A stretch of DNA of 46,520 bases from CALRGL01 sp964374035 (GCA_964374035.1 CAYJWY010000004.1:1-46520), one strand, 5' to 3'; counted from the stretch's first letter, positions 1 through 9,029 are shown. Numbers and translations are program-made. The notes: generated by a model from the sequence alone, not told the origin.

Positions 1-67
1 CGGCAACGCCGCTTTACGCGGGCGCCCGTGAAACGAAAGATCGCCGTTTTTCAGATGTCTCCGCTAT

Positions 68-3000
68 ATGAGCCAGTTCGTTCACCTTCACACGCACTCC
101 CACTACTCGCTTCTTGAGGCATTACCTAAGATCAAAAAACTGATCGGGCATGTTAAGGATTTGGAGATGCCCGCGGTGGCGCTCACGGATAACGGCACGA
201 TGTACGGGGCGATTGAGTTTTATCAGAAGGCGAAGGACGCGGGCGTGAAGCCGATCTTTGGGATCGACTTTTATTTGGCGAAGGAAGGTCGACTGCTCAA
301 GCGTGCGCGCATCGACACGAAGCCGAATCGGCTCGTGTGTCTCGCGGAGACAAACGAGGGTTACCTGAACTTGTTGCAATTGTCGTCCGTAAGTTTCCTT
401 GACGGATTTTATTACAAGCCGCGTATCGACAAAGAAGTGTTGCGTCAGCATGCGAAGGGACTCATCGGTCTTTCGGGTGGACACCTCGGCGAGATCGAAG
501 AAGTGTTGAAGCTTGGTCGTAGTGACGACGCGAAGCGACTCATTCACGAGTACGTCGACATTTTTGGCGAGGGAAACTTTTTTCTCGAACTCGTCGATCG
601 TCCCGAAATCGCAGAGCAAGAAGCGATCAACACACAGCTTATTGCGCTTGGAAAAGAACTTGGCGTTCCTGTTGTTGCAACCAAGAATACATTCTATCTC
701 AAACCAACCGACGTTGAAGCTTGGAAGATTTTGAATTGCATCAAGGGTCAACGCACGCTCGAGCAGTTCGATCGCATGAATCAGTTTGATTACGACGCTT
801 CGATGGTGAGCGCGCAGTACATGGAGGAACGATTCGCGGATGTGCCAGAGGCGATCGACAACACGCGAGCGATTGCGGATCGTTGTACGGTCGAACTCGA
901 ACTCGGTAAGTGGAACTTTCCGAACTTCGTGATTCCAGAAGGCAAGACGTTTCGTGAAGTGTTGACGCAGACGGCGTATCACCAACTCGAAGAAAAGGAA
1001 GGGCCGCTCACCGACGTCATGATCAAGCGACTCGAGTACGAGATCGAGATCATCGACACGAAAGGCTTCTGTCCGTACTTTTTGATTGTGTCCGACTTTT
1101 TGTCGTGGTCGCGTGATCATGGAATTGTGACGACTACGCGTGGTTCGGCCGCAGGTTCCATTGTCGGTTACGCGATGGGCATCTCCGCGATCAATCCGCT
1201 CACGTATGAGTTGCCGTTCGAGCGTTTCCTCAACCCTGAACGTCCCTCCGCGCCGGATATCGACGCGGATTTTGCGGATAACCGCCGCGACGAAGTTCTC
1301 GACTATGTTCGCGAGAAGTACGGCCACGAGAAGGTCGCGCAGATTTGTACGTTTGGAACGATGCTTGCGCGTGGCAGTGTGCGAGACGTTGGTCGTGCGC
1401 TTGGCTTTCCGTATCCCGTCGTCGACGAGGTCGCCAAGCTGGTGCCGATGGGTTCGCAAGGATTTCCCATGACGCTTGATCGCGCGCTTGAGGAGTCGCC
1501 AGACCTCAAGAAAAAGTACGACACGGACGCGAACGTTCGACGCATGATCGACCTTGCGCGACGCATCGAAGGCTGTGCCCGCCATGTTTCGATTCACGCG
1601 GCAGGCGTGGTGATCGCTCCAACCGACCTCGAACAGTTCACGCCTCTGCAGATCGATACACGTGAAGGAAAAGTCATTACCCAGTACGAGATGAAGTCCG
1701 TCGAAGCGGCCGGGCTCATTAAGATGGACTTTCTTGGAATCCGAAACCTCTCGATTTTGGGAGACGCCGTGCATCTCGTTTCCGATACGAAAGGGCTCAA
1801 GATCGACATCGAGCGCATTGCCGTGAACGATCAGAAGACCTTCGACCTGCTCGCCGCTGGTCACACCATGGGTGTGTTCCAACTCGGCGGTGAGGGGATG
1901 ACCAAGTACTTGATGGATCTCAAGCCAAAGCGCATCGAGGACATCATGGCGATGGTTGCGTTGTATCGCCCTGGCCCGATTGAATCGATTCCTGAATACA
2001 TTCGCCGCACGCACGACGCGAGTTTGGTTTCGTTTCTCGATCCGCGCATGCGCGACATTTTGAATAAGTCGTACGGTGTCATTGTCTACCAAGACGACGT
2101 CATGTTGATCGCGATTCATCTCGCGGGATATTCCTGGCTCGAGGCCGACAAGTTGCGCAAGGCGATGGGAAAGAAGATTCCAGAAGAGATGATGCAACAA
2201 AAGAAGAAATTACTCGACGGATTCGTAGCGCATGGTCTTGCCAAAGATCTCGCGATGCGACTTTGGAAATTGATCGAGCCGTTTGCGGCCTACGGATTCA
2301 ACAAGGCACACGCGGCGAGTTACGGCATGGTTGCTTACCAGACCGCGTACATGAAGGCGAACTATCCGGCCGAGTACATGACCGCGCTTATGACCGCCGA
2401 GTCAAACGATCTTGAGAAGATTGCGCAGGCCGTGCATGAGTGCGCGCGTATCAACATAGACGTCTTGCCGCCCGACATCAACGAGTCGCTTAAAGATTTT
2501 ACGTATATCAACGACACGACGATTCGTTTCGGACTCGTTGTGATCAAAAACATCGGCGACGAGGTCGTCGAAACGATCATTGCCGAGCGCAAAACAAACG
2601 GTGCGTTCGAATCACTCGCGGATTTCGCGGGACGTGTTTCGCATCGCGCGTTTAATAAGAAGTCACTTGAGGCGCTTGTGAAAGCGGGTGCGCTTGATCG
2701 TTTCGGTGAGCGACGCAAGTTACTCGAAAGTATGGATCGCATCTTGATGCACAACAAGAACAAGCAACGCGAAAAAACGCTTAATCAACAAACGTTGTTT
2801 GCGGCCACTCCAAGTGTGATGGACAACGAGATTACCCTGCGTGATGCCGTACCCGCGTCTGCGCATCAACGTCTCGCGTGGGAAAAAGAAATCCTCGGGC
2901 TCTACGTCAGTGGCCATCCCTTCGAGCGTGTTCAGCAAGCGCTTGGCGAGTTTCTTGTTCCCTGCGCAAAGATTGGCGAAGTCGCGGACGGCGAGTTTGT

Positions 3001-3667
3001 GAAGTGCGGTGGCATCGTCACGTCGATCAAAGAAATTCTTACAAAGAAGGGCGAGCAGATGGCGTTTGTTGGGCTTCAAGATCTGTCCGGCCTGGCCGAG
3101 ATGATTGTCTTTCCAAGATCGTACGCCGACCTCAAGAGCCAGCTTGTTCTCGACGACTTATTTCTTGTTTCCGCACGCGTATCGAAACGCAAGGGCGAGG
3201 AGCCGAAGTTGTTAGTAAACTCCCTGATGACCGTCGACGATGAACGACTCGATGATCTCGCGCGGATGCTGGGCGATGGGATGTGGATTGCTGGTTACAA
3301 ACCGCAGGGGGCCGGGGACCAGGGACCGACTGCCGGGTTTTTTCAGCACACTTCTTCTTCGTCTGGTCCCCGGCCCCCGGCCCCCGGCCCCGATGTAAAA
3401 ATCTTGCACAAAGGCCTGCCACGTGGAAGCGAAGCTTCTTTACGTGGCTCGCTCTCGATCATCCTGCAAGGCAAGCCCACGCAAGAAATGGTCGAGCGCC
3501 TCCGTGAGATTCTGCAAAGCGCCCCGGGCGGAAAGCCCGTGTGTCTCATGGTTGAGTCTGGCGGTCGCATGCGTCGCATTGAAACCGAGTACAACGTACA
3601 CATCGACGATAGGATGGTGAGTGAGATTGCCTCGCTTGTCGGAAGACAGAATGTTATGGTTGAATGA
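68..3667 (+). CDS. dnaE: DNA polymerase III alpha subunit
   Basis: Replicative DNA polymerase, 1199 aa, close to the usual DnaE length. The N-terminal PHP domain starts with HLHTHSHYS (His6, 8, 10, 12). The palm acidic pair is in PDIDADF (Asp397, Asp399) and the third catalytic Asp is Asp554 in KMDFLG, matching E. coli Asp401/403/555. YGFNKAHAASYG and a C-terminal OB fold (VKCGGIVTSI onward) are also recognisable. It acts in the cytoplasmic replisome. The ATG at 68 is chosen because PHP homology begins at once; no clear Shine-Dalgarno is visible. An oddity is a Gly/Pro/Ser-rich stretch (about residues 1080-1109) between the OB fold and the C-terminal domain, encoded by a palindromic repeat of the type seen between genes elsewhere in the window. 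Confidence 0.97.
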   Translation: MSQFVHLHTHSHYSLLEALPKIKKLIGHVKDLEMPAVALTDNGTMYGAIEFYQKAKDAGVKPIFGIDFYLAKEGRLLKRARIDTKPNRLVCLAETNEGYLNLLQLSSVSFLDGFYYKPRIDKEVLRQHAKGLIGLSGGHLGEIEEVLKLGRSDDAKRLIHEYVDIFGEGNFFLELVDRPEIAEQEAINTQLIALGKELGVPVVATKNTFYLKPTDVEAWKILNCIKGQRTLEQFDRMNQFDYDASMVSAQYMEERFADVPEAIDNTRAIADRCTVELELGKWNFPNFVIPEGKTFREVLTQTAYHQLEEKEGPLTDVMIKRLEYEIEIIDTKGFCPYFLIVSDFLSWSRDHGIVTTTRGSAAGSIVGYAMGISAINPLTYELPFERFLNPERPSAPDIDADFADNRRDEVLDYVREKYGHEKVAQICTFGTMLARGSVRDVGRALGFPYPVVDEVAKLVPMGSQGFPMTLDRALEESPDLKKKYDTDANVRRMIDLARRIEGCARHVSIHAAGVVIAPTDLEQFTPLQIDTREGKVITQYEMKSVEAAGLIKMDFLGIRNLSILGDAVHLVSDTKGLKIDIERIAVNDQKTFDLLAAGHTMGVFQLGGEGMTKYLMDLKPKRIEDIMAMVALYRPGPIESIPEYIRRTHDASLVSFLDPRMRDILNKSYGVIVYQDDVMLIAIHLAGYSWLEADKLRKAMGKKIPEEMMQQKKKLLDGFVAHGLAKDLAMRLWKLIEPFAAYGFNKAHAASYGMVAYQTAYMKANYPAEYMTALMTAESNDLEKIAQAVHECARINIDVLPPDINESLKDFTYINDTTIRFGLVVIKNIGDEVVETIIAERKTNGAFESLADFAGRVSHRAFNKKSLEALVKAGALDRFGERRKLLESMDRILMHNKNKQREKTLNQQTLFAATPSVMDNEITLRDAVPASAHQRLAWEKEILGLYVSGHPFERVQQALGEFLVPCAKIGEVADGEFVKCGGIVTSIKEILTKKGEQMAFVGLQDLSGLAEMIVFPRSYADLKSQLVLDDLFLVSARVSKRKGEEPKLLVNSLMTVDDERLDDLARMLGDGMWIAGYKPQGAGDQGPTAGFFQHTSSSSGPRPPAPGPDVKILHKGLPRGSEASLRGSLSIILQGKPTQEMVERLREILQSAPGGKPVCLMVESGGRMRRIETEYNVHIDDRMVSEIASLVGRQNVMVE
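3307..3393. repeat. Palindromic repeat inside dnaE
   Basis: A perfect 15-nt inverted repeat (3307-3321 GGGGGCCGGGGACCA against 3364-3378) with further CCCCCGG units to 3390. The GGGACC/GGTCCC theme also occurs between genes at 27606-27680 and 28259-28326. Here it is translated in frame into a Gly/Pro/Ser-rich linker near the DnaE C-terminus. Confidence 0.8.
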
Positions 3668-3705
3668 TTGTGATATACTACGAATATGTTTTCGTGTCGT
3701 TATTC

Positions 3706-3773
3706 TGTAGCCGCAGGCTTTAGCCTGCGCGAATACCTTCACGAATACGCGCAGGCTAAAGCCTGCGGCTACA
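3706..3773. repeat. GTAGCCGCAGG inverted repeat, copy 1
   Basis: Two long arms starting TGTAGCCGCAGGCTTTAGCC and ending in its reverse complement, separated by a short spacer. It lies just after dnaE and could fold as a transcript-end hairpin. The same family recurs at 3797-3896 and 14487-14552, so it is a dispersed REP-like element. Confidence 0.9.
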
Positions 3774-3796
3774 AATATATTTTCGTGTTGTTATTC

Positions 3797-3896
3797 TGTA
3801 GCCGCAGGCTTTCCTAGTCCGCCATAGCTCTGAGCGACGGCGGGAGCCTGCGCGAATACCTTCACGAATACGCGCAGGCTAAAGCCTGCGGCTACA
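3797..3896. repeat. GTAGCCGCAGG inverted repeat, copy 2, with a nested element
   Basis: Second copy of the family, interrupted at 3813-3844 by 32 nt containing GTCCGCCATAGCTCTGAGCG. The interruption resembles the 30-nt in-frame insert in miaA (13580-13609). One palindromic element has therefore inserted into another, which indicates movement. Confidence 0.85.
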
Positions 3897-3903
3897 AATT
3901 TTT

Positions 3904-5106
3904 ATGCCACCAAAAAAGCCAGTAGCGCGATCAACAACGAAGCGTCCCGCTAAAAAATCCGAACCGCGCATGCAAGATATTCCCGCCACCGATCGCGTGC
4001 CGCTTTTGTTGTATCGACGTATCGCGACAACGTTCACCGTTCTCGTTGCGGCCGCGCTCCTCATCGTTGTGTATCTTTCAACGATGCAGGCCGTGATTCA
4101 GGTGCGTCCAACACAGACGACGCTGAAGACAGAGTTTATCGCAAGCGCCGTGGCTGTGCCGGTTGGTGACACGGATGTCGTTGGGGAAGTGAAATCAGGA
4201 ACCGTTGGAAAAACAGAAACGGTCAAAGCTTCGGGTAAGGGTGCGGTTGAGATTGAAGACTTCGCACAGGGCATTGTGACACTTTACAATGACATGAGCT
4301 CGCCCCAACAACTCGTCGTCACAACACGACTGCTCAGTCCGCAGGGTGTGCAAGTTCGATTGATCCAGAGTGTGAGTGTCCCGGCGAAGGGGACGATCGA
4401 TGCACGCGTCAAGGCGGACGACAAAGGCGCGAAGGGAAATCTTGCACCAACAAAGTTTACCATTCCCGGTTTGAACGAAGCGAAACAAAAACTCGTCTAC
4501 GCTCAGAGCATGGAAGCCTTTACGGGCGGCTCGCGTTCACTCGCGGTCGTCACAAAGGAAGAGATCGATGCGGCGGTTGCGAAACTTCGCGCATCATTGC
4601 TCGAGGACGCCAAGTCGATGTTGAAGGCAGAAGTCATCCAAAAGATTTCCGGCGACGCATTCTTTGATGAAGTGACCGAGCAGAAGGTGAGCATCGAACC
4701 AAATACCCAAGCGGATCAGTATGAAGTGACGCTTGGCTTGAACGTGACCGGTGTCTTCTTCGACAAGGATGCTCTGGTGAAGATCGCCGAGCGCAGACTC
4801 TACGACCAACTCAGCCAGGGCAACGAGATCGTCTCGGTCGATACTGACAAGATGCTTATCACGGTCGACAAGTTCAATCTAGCCGACAAGACCGCGAGTC
4901 TGCGTGTCGAACTCACGGCTCAATCGATCACCTCGCGCACCAGCAAGGCTCTCGACCTCGACCGATTTCTCGGCATGAACGAAGACGAAGTTGCCAAGTT
5001 GCTGACCAGTGACGGAACCGCTACAGACGTGAACGTCGACTTCTTCCCATTCTGGGTCAGGACGATTCCAAGGCTGAAAGACCATGTGTATATCAAGATC
5101 AATTAA
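3904..5106 (+). CDS. Single-pass membrane protein, Baseplate_J-like
   Basis: 400 aa. A basic cytoplasmic N-terminus (Lys/Arg/Pro-rich, residues 1-40) is followed by one membrane segment (about 41-62, TTFTVLVAAALLIVVYLS) and a long extracytoplasmic part. The pattern GxVTLYNDMSSPQQLVVTTR, a 'LLSPQGVQVRL' strand and 'VPAKGTIDARVKAD' resembles CPR proteins annotated as baseplate J-like; that resemblance is from memory. The likely location is the cell envelope, facing outward. It stands alone after a double palindromic repeat. No Shine-Dalgarno is visible before the ATG. Function unknown. Confidence 0.7.
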   Translation: MPPKKPVARSTTKRPAKKSEPRMQDIPATDRVPLLLYRRIATTFTVLVAAALLIVVYLSTMQAVIQVRPTQTTLKTEFIASAVAVPVGDTDVVGEVKSGTVGKTETVKASGKGAVEIEDFAQGIVTLYNDMSSPQQLVVTTRLLSPQGVQVRLIQSVSVPAKGTIDARVKADDKGAKGNLAPTKFTIPGLNEAKQKLVYAQSMEAFTGGSRSLAVVTKEEIDAAVAKLRASLLEDAKSMLKAEVIQKISGDAFFDEVTEQKVSIEPNTQADQYEVTLGLNVTGVFFDKDALVKIAERRLYDQLSQGNEIVSVDTDKMLITVDKFNLADKTASLRVELTAQSITSRTSKALDLDRFLGMNEDEVAKLLTSDGTATDVNVDFFPFWVRTIPRLKDHVYIKIN

Positions 5107-5149
5107 GCATTTGACTTCCAACGTGTCTTGTGAGAATCTCAAGATAGCT

Positions 5150-5224
5150 ATGAAACGCGCTTACGCACAGCAGAATCCGGCACCGAAGCTTTCCATGATG
5201 GACAGCTTCGTTTGCCGTTTCTAA
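5150..5224 (+). CDS. Possible 24-residue ORF or small RNA
   Basis: ATG to TAA gives 24 codons ending 21 nt before a strong terminator (5246-5278). A TTGACT at 5111-5116 could be a -35 but the -10 is poor, and no Shine-Dalgarno is seen. A GAAGCT/AGCTTC hairpin lies inside the ORF. It could equally be a short non-coding transcript. This is all that is visible between the Baseplate_J-like gene and the ProC-like gene. Confidence 0.2.
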   Translation: MKRAYAQQNPAPKLSMMDSFVCRF

Positions 5225-5245
5225 GAGATGTAGAAAGGACAAATC

Positions 5246-5278
5246 AACCTGGTCATCATGTCGATGGCCAGGTTTTTT
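5246..5278 (+). terminator. Rho-independent terminator
   Basis: AACCTGG pairs with CCAGGTT, an inner CATC/GATG stem extends it, and six T follow. It lies upstream of the ProC-like gene, so the upstream in-frame ATG at 5258, inside this hairpin, is unlikely to be that gene's start. Confidence 0.8.
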
Positions 5279-5311
5279 GATTCTTTGAAACGATCACAAA
5301 GGAGAAGGAAG

Positions 5312-5782
5312 ATGTCTAGTTCAACGGTGGGAGTTGTTGGGATGGACAAGCTCGGATGTCGCATCGTTCAACGGCTCATCGATACGGGTACGGATCCGCG
5401 AATGATTCTCGCGGTGCGCAGTGAGTTCAATCGCGCTCAGATCGTTCGACTCGGTGTTCGTGGTGTGAGCGTCGGTGAGATGCAAGATGTCGGCATGCTG
5501 ATTCTCGCGGTCAAGCGCGCTCAGCTGATGGATACGATCGCGTCGCTCGGGTTCATCGATGGAGTAGGTGTTGTGTCGTTCGTTCCCAAGATCAGCGCAA
5601 ATCAGCTCTCTGTGCTTCTGGACACGACGCGTGTTGCGAGTGTGACGACCACGCCGTCGTGCATGATCGGTCGCGGAGTCGGTGTCTACGCTGTTTCCTC
5701 AGGTGCGGATTTCCTGTTCGAGGATGTTGTGCAGTCGTTCCTCGGTCGCCTCGGTCAGCACGACCGTGTGTACGAGGACTAA
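5312..5782 (+). CDS. ProC-like NAD(P)-binding domain protein
   Basis: 156 aa from an ATG preceded by AAAGGAG at 7-nt spacing, which decides the start over the in-frame ATG at 5258. The N-terminus VGVVGMDKLG is a Rossmann GxxGxxG-type motif. The order of strands (AVRSEFNRAQ, MLILAVKRAQ, GVVSFVPKIS) follows the N-terminal domain of pyrroline-5-carboxylate reductase (F420_oxidored fold). The C-terminal dimerisation and catalytic domain of ProC (family about 270 aa) is missing, so proline synthesis is doubtful. It forms its own unit between two terminators. The substrate is unknown. Confidence 0.65.
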   Translation: MSSSTVGVVGMDKLGCRIVQRLIDTGTDPRMILAVRSEFNRAQIVRLGVRGVSVGEMQDVGMLILAVKRAQLMDTIASLGFIDGVGVVSFVPKISANQLSVLLDTTRVASVTTTPSCMIGRGVGVYAVSSGADFLFEDVVQSFLGRLGQHDRVYED

Positions 5783-5797
5783 GGCTCGCGATAACTC

Positions 5798-5822
5798 AAC
5801 CCGTCACACTCGACGGGTTTTT
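5798..5822 (+). terminator. Rho-independent terminator
   Basis: AACCCGTC and GACGGGTT arms around a 6-nt loop, followed by a T run, 15 nt after the stop of the ProC-like gene. Confidence 0.9.
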
Positions 5823-5875
5823 CTATTCGACAATCTGATGTGTTCGCGTTAAGCTTTCATCATTAGTCGTGCAAA

Positions 5876-5881
5876 TATAAT
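5876..5881 (+). promoter_or_regulatory. TATAAT -10 next to a start codon
   Basis: A perfect TATAAT ends 3 nt before the ATG at 5885. No good -35 lies 17 nt upstream and there is no Shine-Dalgarno. If used, the transcript would be leaderless or start within the first codons. Confidence 0.35.
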
Positions 5882-5884
5882 CTT

Positions 5885-6835
5885 ATGTCACTTAACCACA
5901 CATTGCCATTGTTAGAAGAACAGGCTTGGGGTCGTTTCCATGCAGAATGGATGAAATTAGGGTTTTCGGAAGCTGACTACAAAGAGGCCACAGACGGGCT
6001 ACGGTTTCTTTCAATCGAAGAGCAGGAACGACAATTTTCTAACATTGTTCTCTCTCTCATGAAGAAAGGAATCGGCGTGAACGAGATGGAACGCATGAAC
6101 GGGCTTGTGCGCGCGTTTCAGGGTCTGGTCAATCATGAAGTGGTCATCACAGGTGCCGCATTGCCCACTTCTCAGATTCTTCAACACATTATCACAGACC
6201 TCACAGAATTCGATGAGTCGAAATTTGTCGATACCGACATCTTGATGGAACGACTGCTCGACGCGCATCTACAAATTGATCGTGTGCTTGAGCGTGTCTC
6301 AGAAAAATTATTGATCGAGGGAATCGCTCATCACGTTTTGGACTGGTATGCCCAGGAAGATCCCATCGATTTTTTCAAGAGAGATGTTGATCAACTCGCC
6401 GCTGTTTCCATCTTCATCCTCATACACTTCAACAGTCCTGTTTATAAAAATACATTAACCATCAAGCAAGAGGATCTCGCTATCGTTGAAGTTCCTTCCG
6501 CCTTTTATTCGGTTGTCTACGGCGTAGTCGATCCAAATCTTCTCCTCATTGATCCACTCAATAAACCAAACGACTGGGTCGAGCAGATCCGAACCATTGC
6601 TCCGGATTTTTTAGATTTTGAGGGCAGACAACATGCATACGAGCAAGCAGGCGCTCCCGAAGATTTTCTTTTTGACGACTGTCCGGTGTGTCAGGCGCAA
6701 AGGGATGCCATGTTCAAAGGACGAGCTCCGACCGAGAGTGAGTTGAAAGAAGCCTTTAAGAAGGCGAAAGAACAGGGAGGGATTGTTGGTGGAGCGTGGT
6801 TTGAGAAAAACAAAGACAATGATTCAAACGTGTAA
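5885..6835 (+). CDS. Hypothetical protein with C-terminal CPVC
   Basis: 316 aa, soluble, acidic and mostly helical, without a signal peptide or membrane segment. Near the C-terminus is DDCPVCQAQRDA, a CxxC pair that could bind metal or act in redox, followed by a Lys/Glu helix. The family was not recognised. The start is the first ATG after a TATAAT, with no Shine-Dalgarno. It stands alone between a terminator and the small membrane-protein gene. Confidence 0.7.
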   Translation: MSLNHTLPLLEEQAWGRFHAEWMKLGFSEADYKEATDGLRFLSIEEQERQFSNIVLSLMKKGIGVNEMERMNGLVRAFQGLVNHEVVITGAALPTSQILQHIITDLTEFDESKFVDTDILMERLLDAHLQIDRVLERVSEKLLIEGIAHHVLDWYAQEDPIDFFKRDVDQLAAVSIFILIHFNSPVYKNTLTIKQEDLAIVEVPSAFYSVVYGVVDPNLLLIDPLNKPNDWVEQIRTIAPDFLDFEGRQHAYEQAGAPEDFLFDDCPVCQAQRDAMFKGRAPTESELKEAFKKAKEQGGIVGGAWFEKNKDNDSNV

Positions 6836-6896
6836 CGTTGTTTAATTTAGATGTTGATCGACGAGGCATGGACAATAGCTTCTTAAAGTACCCTGT

Positions 6897-7163
6897 ATGA
6901 ACATCCAAGAACAAACTATCGAGGAACGTTTGGAACGTATCGAGTCTCGCAATCGTCGTGTCGAGCTTGATAAGGCTTGGGAGTCGAGTTGGGCACGTCG
7001 GATCGTTCTGACGATTGTGACGTATGGTATCCTTGGTCTCTACATGTGGGCCATTGAGATTTCTCGCCCTTGGTTGAATTCGATCGTGCCCGCGCTTGGA
7101 TTTTTGATCTCGACGTTTTCCGTTGACTGGTTGAAAAGGCAGTGGATGAAGCGTCGACAGTGA
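6897..7163 (+). CDS. Small two-TM membrane protein
   Basis: 88 aa. The N-terminal 35 residues are charged and helical (EERLERIESRNRRVELDKAW). Two hydrophobic segments follow (about 36-53 and 63-78) and the C-terminus is basic (KRQWMKRRQ). Proteins of this layout are common in Patescibacteria (recalled, not checked). No Shine-Dalgarno. It precedes thrS but a promoter lies between them. Function unknown. Confidence 0.7.
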   Translation: MNIQEQTIEERLERIESRNRRVELDKAWESSWARRIVLTIVTYGILGLYMWAIEISRPWLNSIVPALGFLISTFSVDWLKRQWMKRRQ

Positions 7164-7184
7164 AATCGAGAGGACAATTCAGGT

Positions 7185-7213
7185 TTGACGCTTCGCGGTT
7201 CAGAAGATACACT
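7185..7213 (+). promoter_or_regulatory. Promoter of thrS
   Basis: TTGACG (7185-7190), 17-nt spacer, TACACT (7208-7213). The predicted start near 7220 gives thrS a leader of about 28 nt. Confidence 0.7.
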
Positions 7214-7247
7214 TTTTCCATTGCACTAACGCCGAATTGTTTGAATT

Positions 7248-8990
7248 ATGACCCAAGAACACTTAGACCACCTACGCCACTCGTGCGCTCACTTACTCGC
7301 CGCCGCCGTTCTCGAACTTTATCCGTCGGCGAAGCGTACCATCGGCCCTGCAATCGAGAACGGCTTTTATTATGACTTCGACTTTGGGTCGACGGTGATT
7401 ACGGATGGTGATTTGCCGAAGATCGAACAGAAAATGCGGGAGCTCGTGAAGAGTTGGGAGTCGTTTGCTCGAGAAGAGGTGAGTGCCGATGATGCGAAGA
7501 AGGCTTACGCGGGTAACGAGTACAAACTCGAGCTCATCGAGCAATTCGCGGGCGAAGGTCAGTCGCTTACGTTCTACAAGTCTGGTACGTTTTCTGACTT
7601 GTGTCGCGGTGGTCACTCGGAGCATCCAAAAGATGAGATGAAGAATTTCAAACTCCTTTCGCTTGCTGGCGCTTATTGGCGTGGCGATGAGAAGAACAAG
7701 ATGCTTACGCGCATCTACGGCACGGCGTTCCCGTCGAAAGAAGAACTCGAGGCGTATCTCACGATGATGGAAGAAGCCAAGAAGCGCGATCATCGCAAGC
7801 TTGGAAAGGAACTTGGTCTGTTTGCCTTCTCGCCGCTTGTTGGCCCTGGCCTGCCGATGTTCACGGCGAAAGGTGCCGAGCTTCGACGATTGCTTGGCGA
7901 TTTTGTCTGGTCATTGATGAAGCCATACGGGTATGAACGCGTTTGGATTCCACATATTGCGAAGGCCGATCTCTACAAAACATCTGGGCATTGGGACAAG
8001 TTTGAGGACGACATCTTTCATGTGCGATCGAAGAAGACTGACGATGCGTTCGTTCTCAAGCCGATGAACTGTCCACACCACACGCAAATTTATGCGAGTG
8101 AGCCGCGTTCGTATCGTGATTTGCCGATTCGCATGAGCGAGATTACCACTGTCTATCGCGACGAGAATACGGGCCAGTTGCAAGGTCTTTCACGCGTACG
8201 TTCCATTACGCAGGACGATGCACACGTGTTCTGCACCATCGACCAAATCAAACAAGAAGCGCTCGCCATTCACAATATCATCACGAAATTCTACGGCGCG
8301 TTTAACATGCCACTGCGTATTCGTCTGTCGATGCATGACGCAAACGACATGACGAAGTATCTCGGCACGCCTGAGATGTGGGACCAGTCTGTCGGAACGC
8401 TTCGAGAGATTCTCGACGAACTCGGTAAAGACTACGAAGAGGGAATCGGCGAGGCGGCGTTCTATGGTCCAAAGATTGACTTCATCGCCCGCGATGCGAT
8501 CGGACGTGAGTGGCAACTAGCGACGATCCAGCTCGACTTTAATCAACCGGAACGCTTTGAGCTTGAGTACGTCGACAGCGACGGTCAGAAGAAACGTCCC
8601 GTCATGGTGCATCGCGCGATCTCGGGTTCCATCGAACGCTTCATCAGCGTGCTGATCGAACACTACGCCGGCGTGTTCCCATTCTGGCTTGCGCCTGAGC
8701 AGGTGAGAATCGCAACTGTGAGCGACGACCACATCGAGTTTGCTAAAAAAATACTGGCTGAGCTTGTTGAAGCCGACATCCGAGCCAAGCTCGATGACTC
8801 GAGCGAAAAGGTTGGAAGGAAGATTCGTAACGCGGCAACAGCGAAGGTTCCTTGGACGATTGTGATCGGTCAGAAGGAAGCCGATGGGGGAGACTTCACA
8901 GTGAACGTGTTTGGACAAGAGGAGGATCGTGTCATTGGTGCGCGTGAGCTTGTCGAAGTTGCCAAACGTGAATCGTGTTTTCCTTTCTAA
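7248..8990 (+). CDS. thrS: Threonyl-tRNA synthetase, no TGS domain
   Basis: Charges tRNA-Thr with threonine. 580 aa against about 640 in E. coli; the N-terminal TGS domain is absent. The editing domain is present with HSCAH (His11, His15) and CRGGH (Cys119, His123). The class II catalytic core has the zinc ligands Cys275 (MNCPHH), His326 (DDAHVF) and His455 (VHRAI). A C-terminal anticodon-binding domain follows (VRIATVSDDH onward). The ATG lacks a Shine-Dalgarno. The gene has its own promoter and a strong terminator, so it is monocistronic. Confidence 0.97.
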   Translation: MTQEHLDHLRHSCAHLLAAAVLELYPSAKRTIGPAIENGFYYDFDFGSTVITDGDLPKIEQKMRELVKSWESFAREEVSADDAKKAYAGNEYKLELIEQFAGEGQSLTFYKSGTFSDLCRGGHSEHPKDEMKNFKLLSLAGAYWRGDEKNKMLTRIYGTAFPSKEELEAYLTMMEEAKKRDHRKLGKELGLFAFSPLVGPGLPMFTAKGAELRRLLGDFVWSLMKPYGYERVWIPHIAKADLYKTSGHWDKFEDDIFHVRSKKTDDAFVLKPMNCPHHTQIYASEPRSYRDLPIRMSEITTVYRDENTGQLQGLSRVRSITQDDAHVFCTIDQIKQEALAIHNIITKFYGAFNMPLRIRLSMHDANDMTKYLGTPEMWDQSVGTLREILDELGKDYEEGIGEAAFYGPKIDFIARDAIGREWQLATIQLDFNQPERFELEYVDSDGQKKRPVMVHRAISGSIERFISVLIEHYAGVFPFWLAPEQVRIATVSDDHIEFAKKILAELVEADIRAKLDDSSEKVGRKIRNAATAKVPWTIVIGQKEADGGDFTVNVFGQEEDRVIGARELVEVAKRESCFPF

Positions 8991-8996
8991 CAAAAC

Positions 8997-9029
8997 AAAA
9001 AACCATTCGGATTTCCGAATGGTTTTTTT
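8997..9029. terminator. Bidirectional terminator
   Basis: AAAACCATTCGG, loop ATTT, CCGAATGGTTTT, with A and T tracts on both sides. It serves thrS from the left and the converging coiled-coil gene from the right. Confidence 0.92.

Noticed and set aside
122..2200. 692-aa open frame on the minus strand
   Set aside because: It is wholly antisense to dnaE, has no domain, and is explained by GC-skewed codon usage of the real gene.
5258..5311. Upstream start of the ProC-like gene
   Set aside because: The ATG lies inside a terminator hairpin and the start at 5312 has a strong Shine-Dalgarno.
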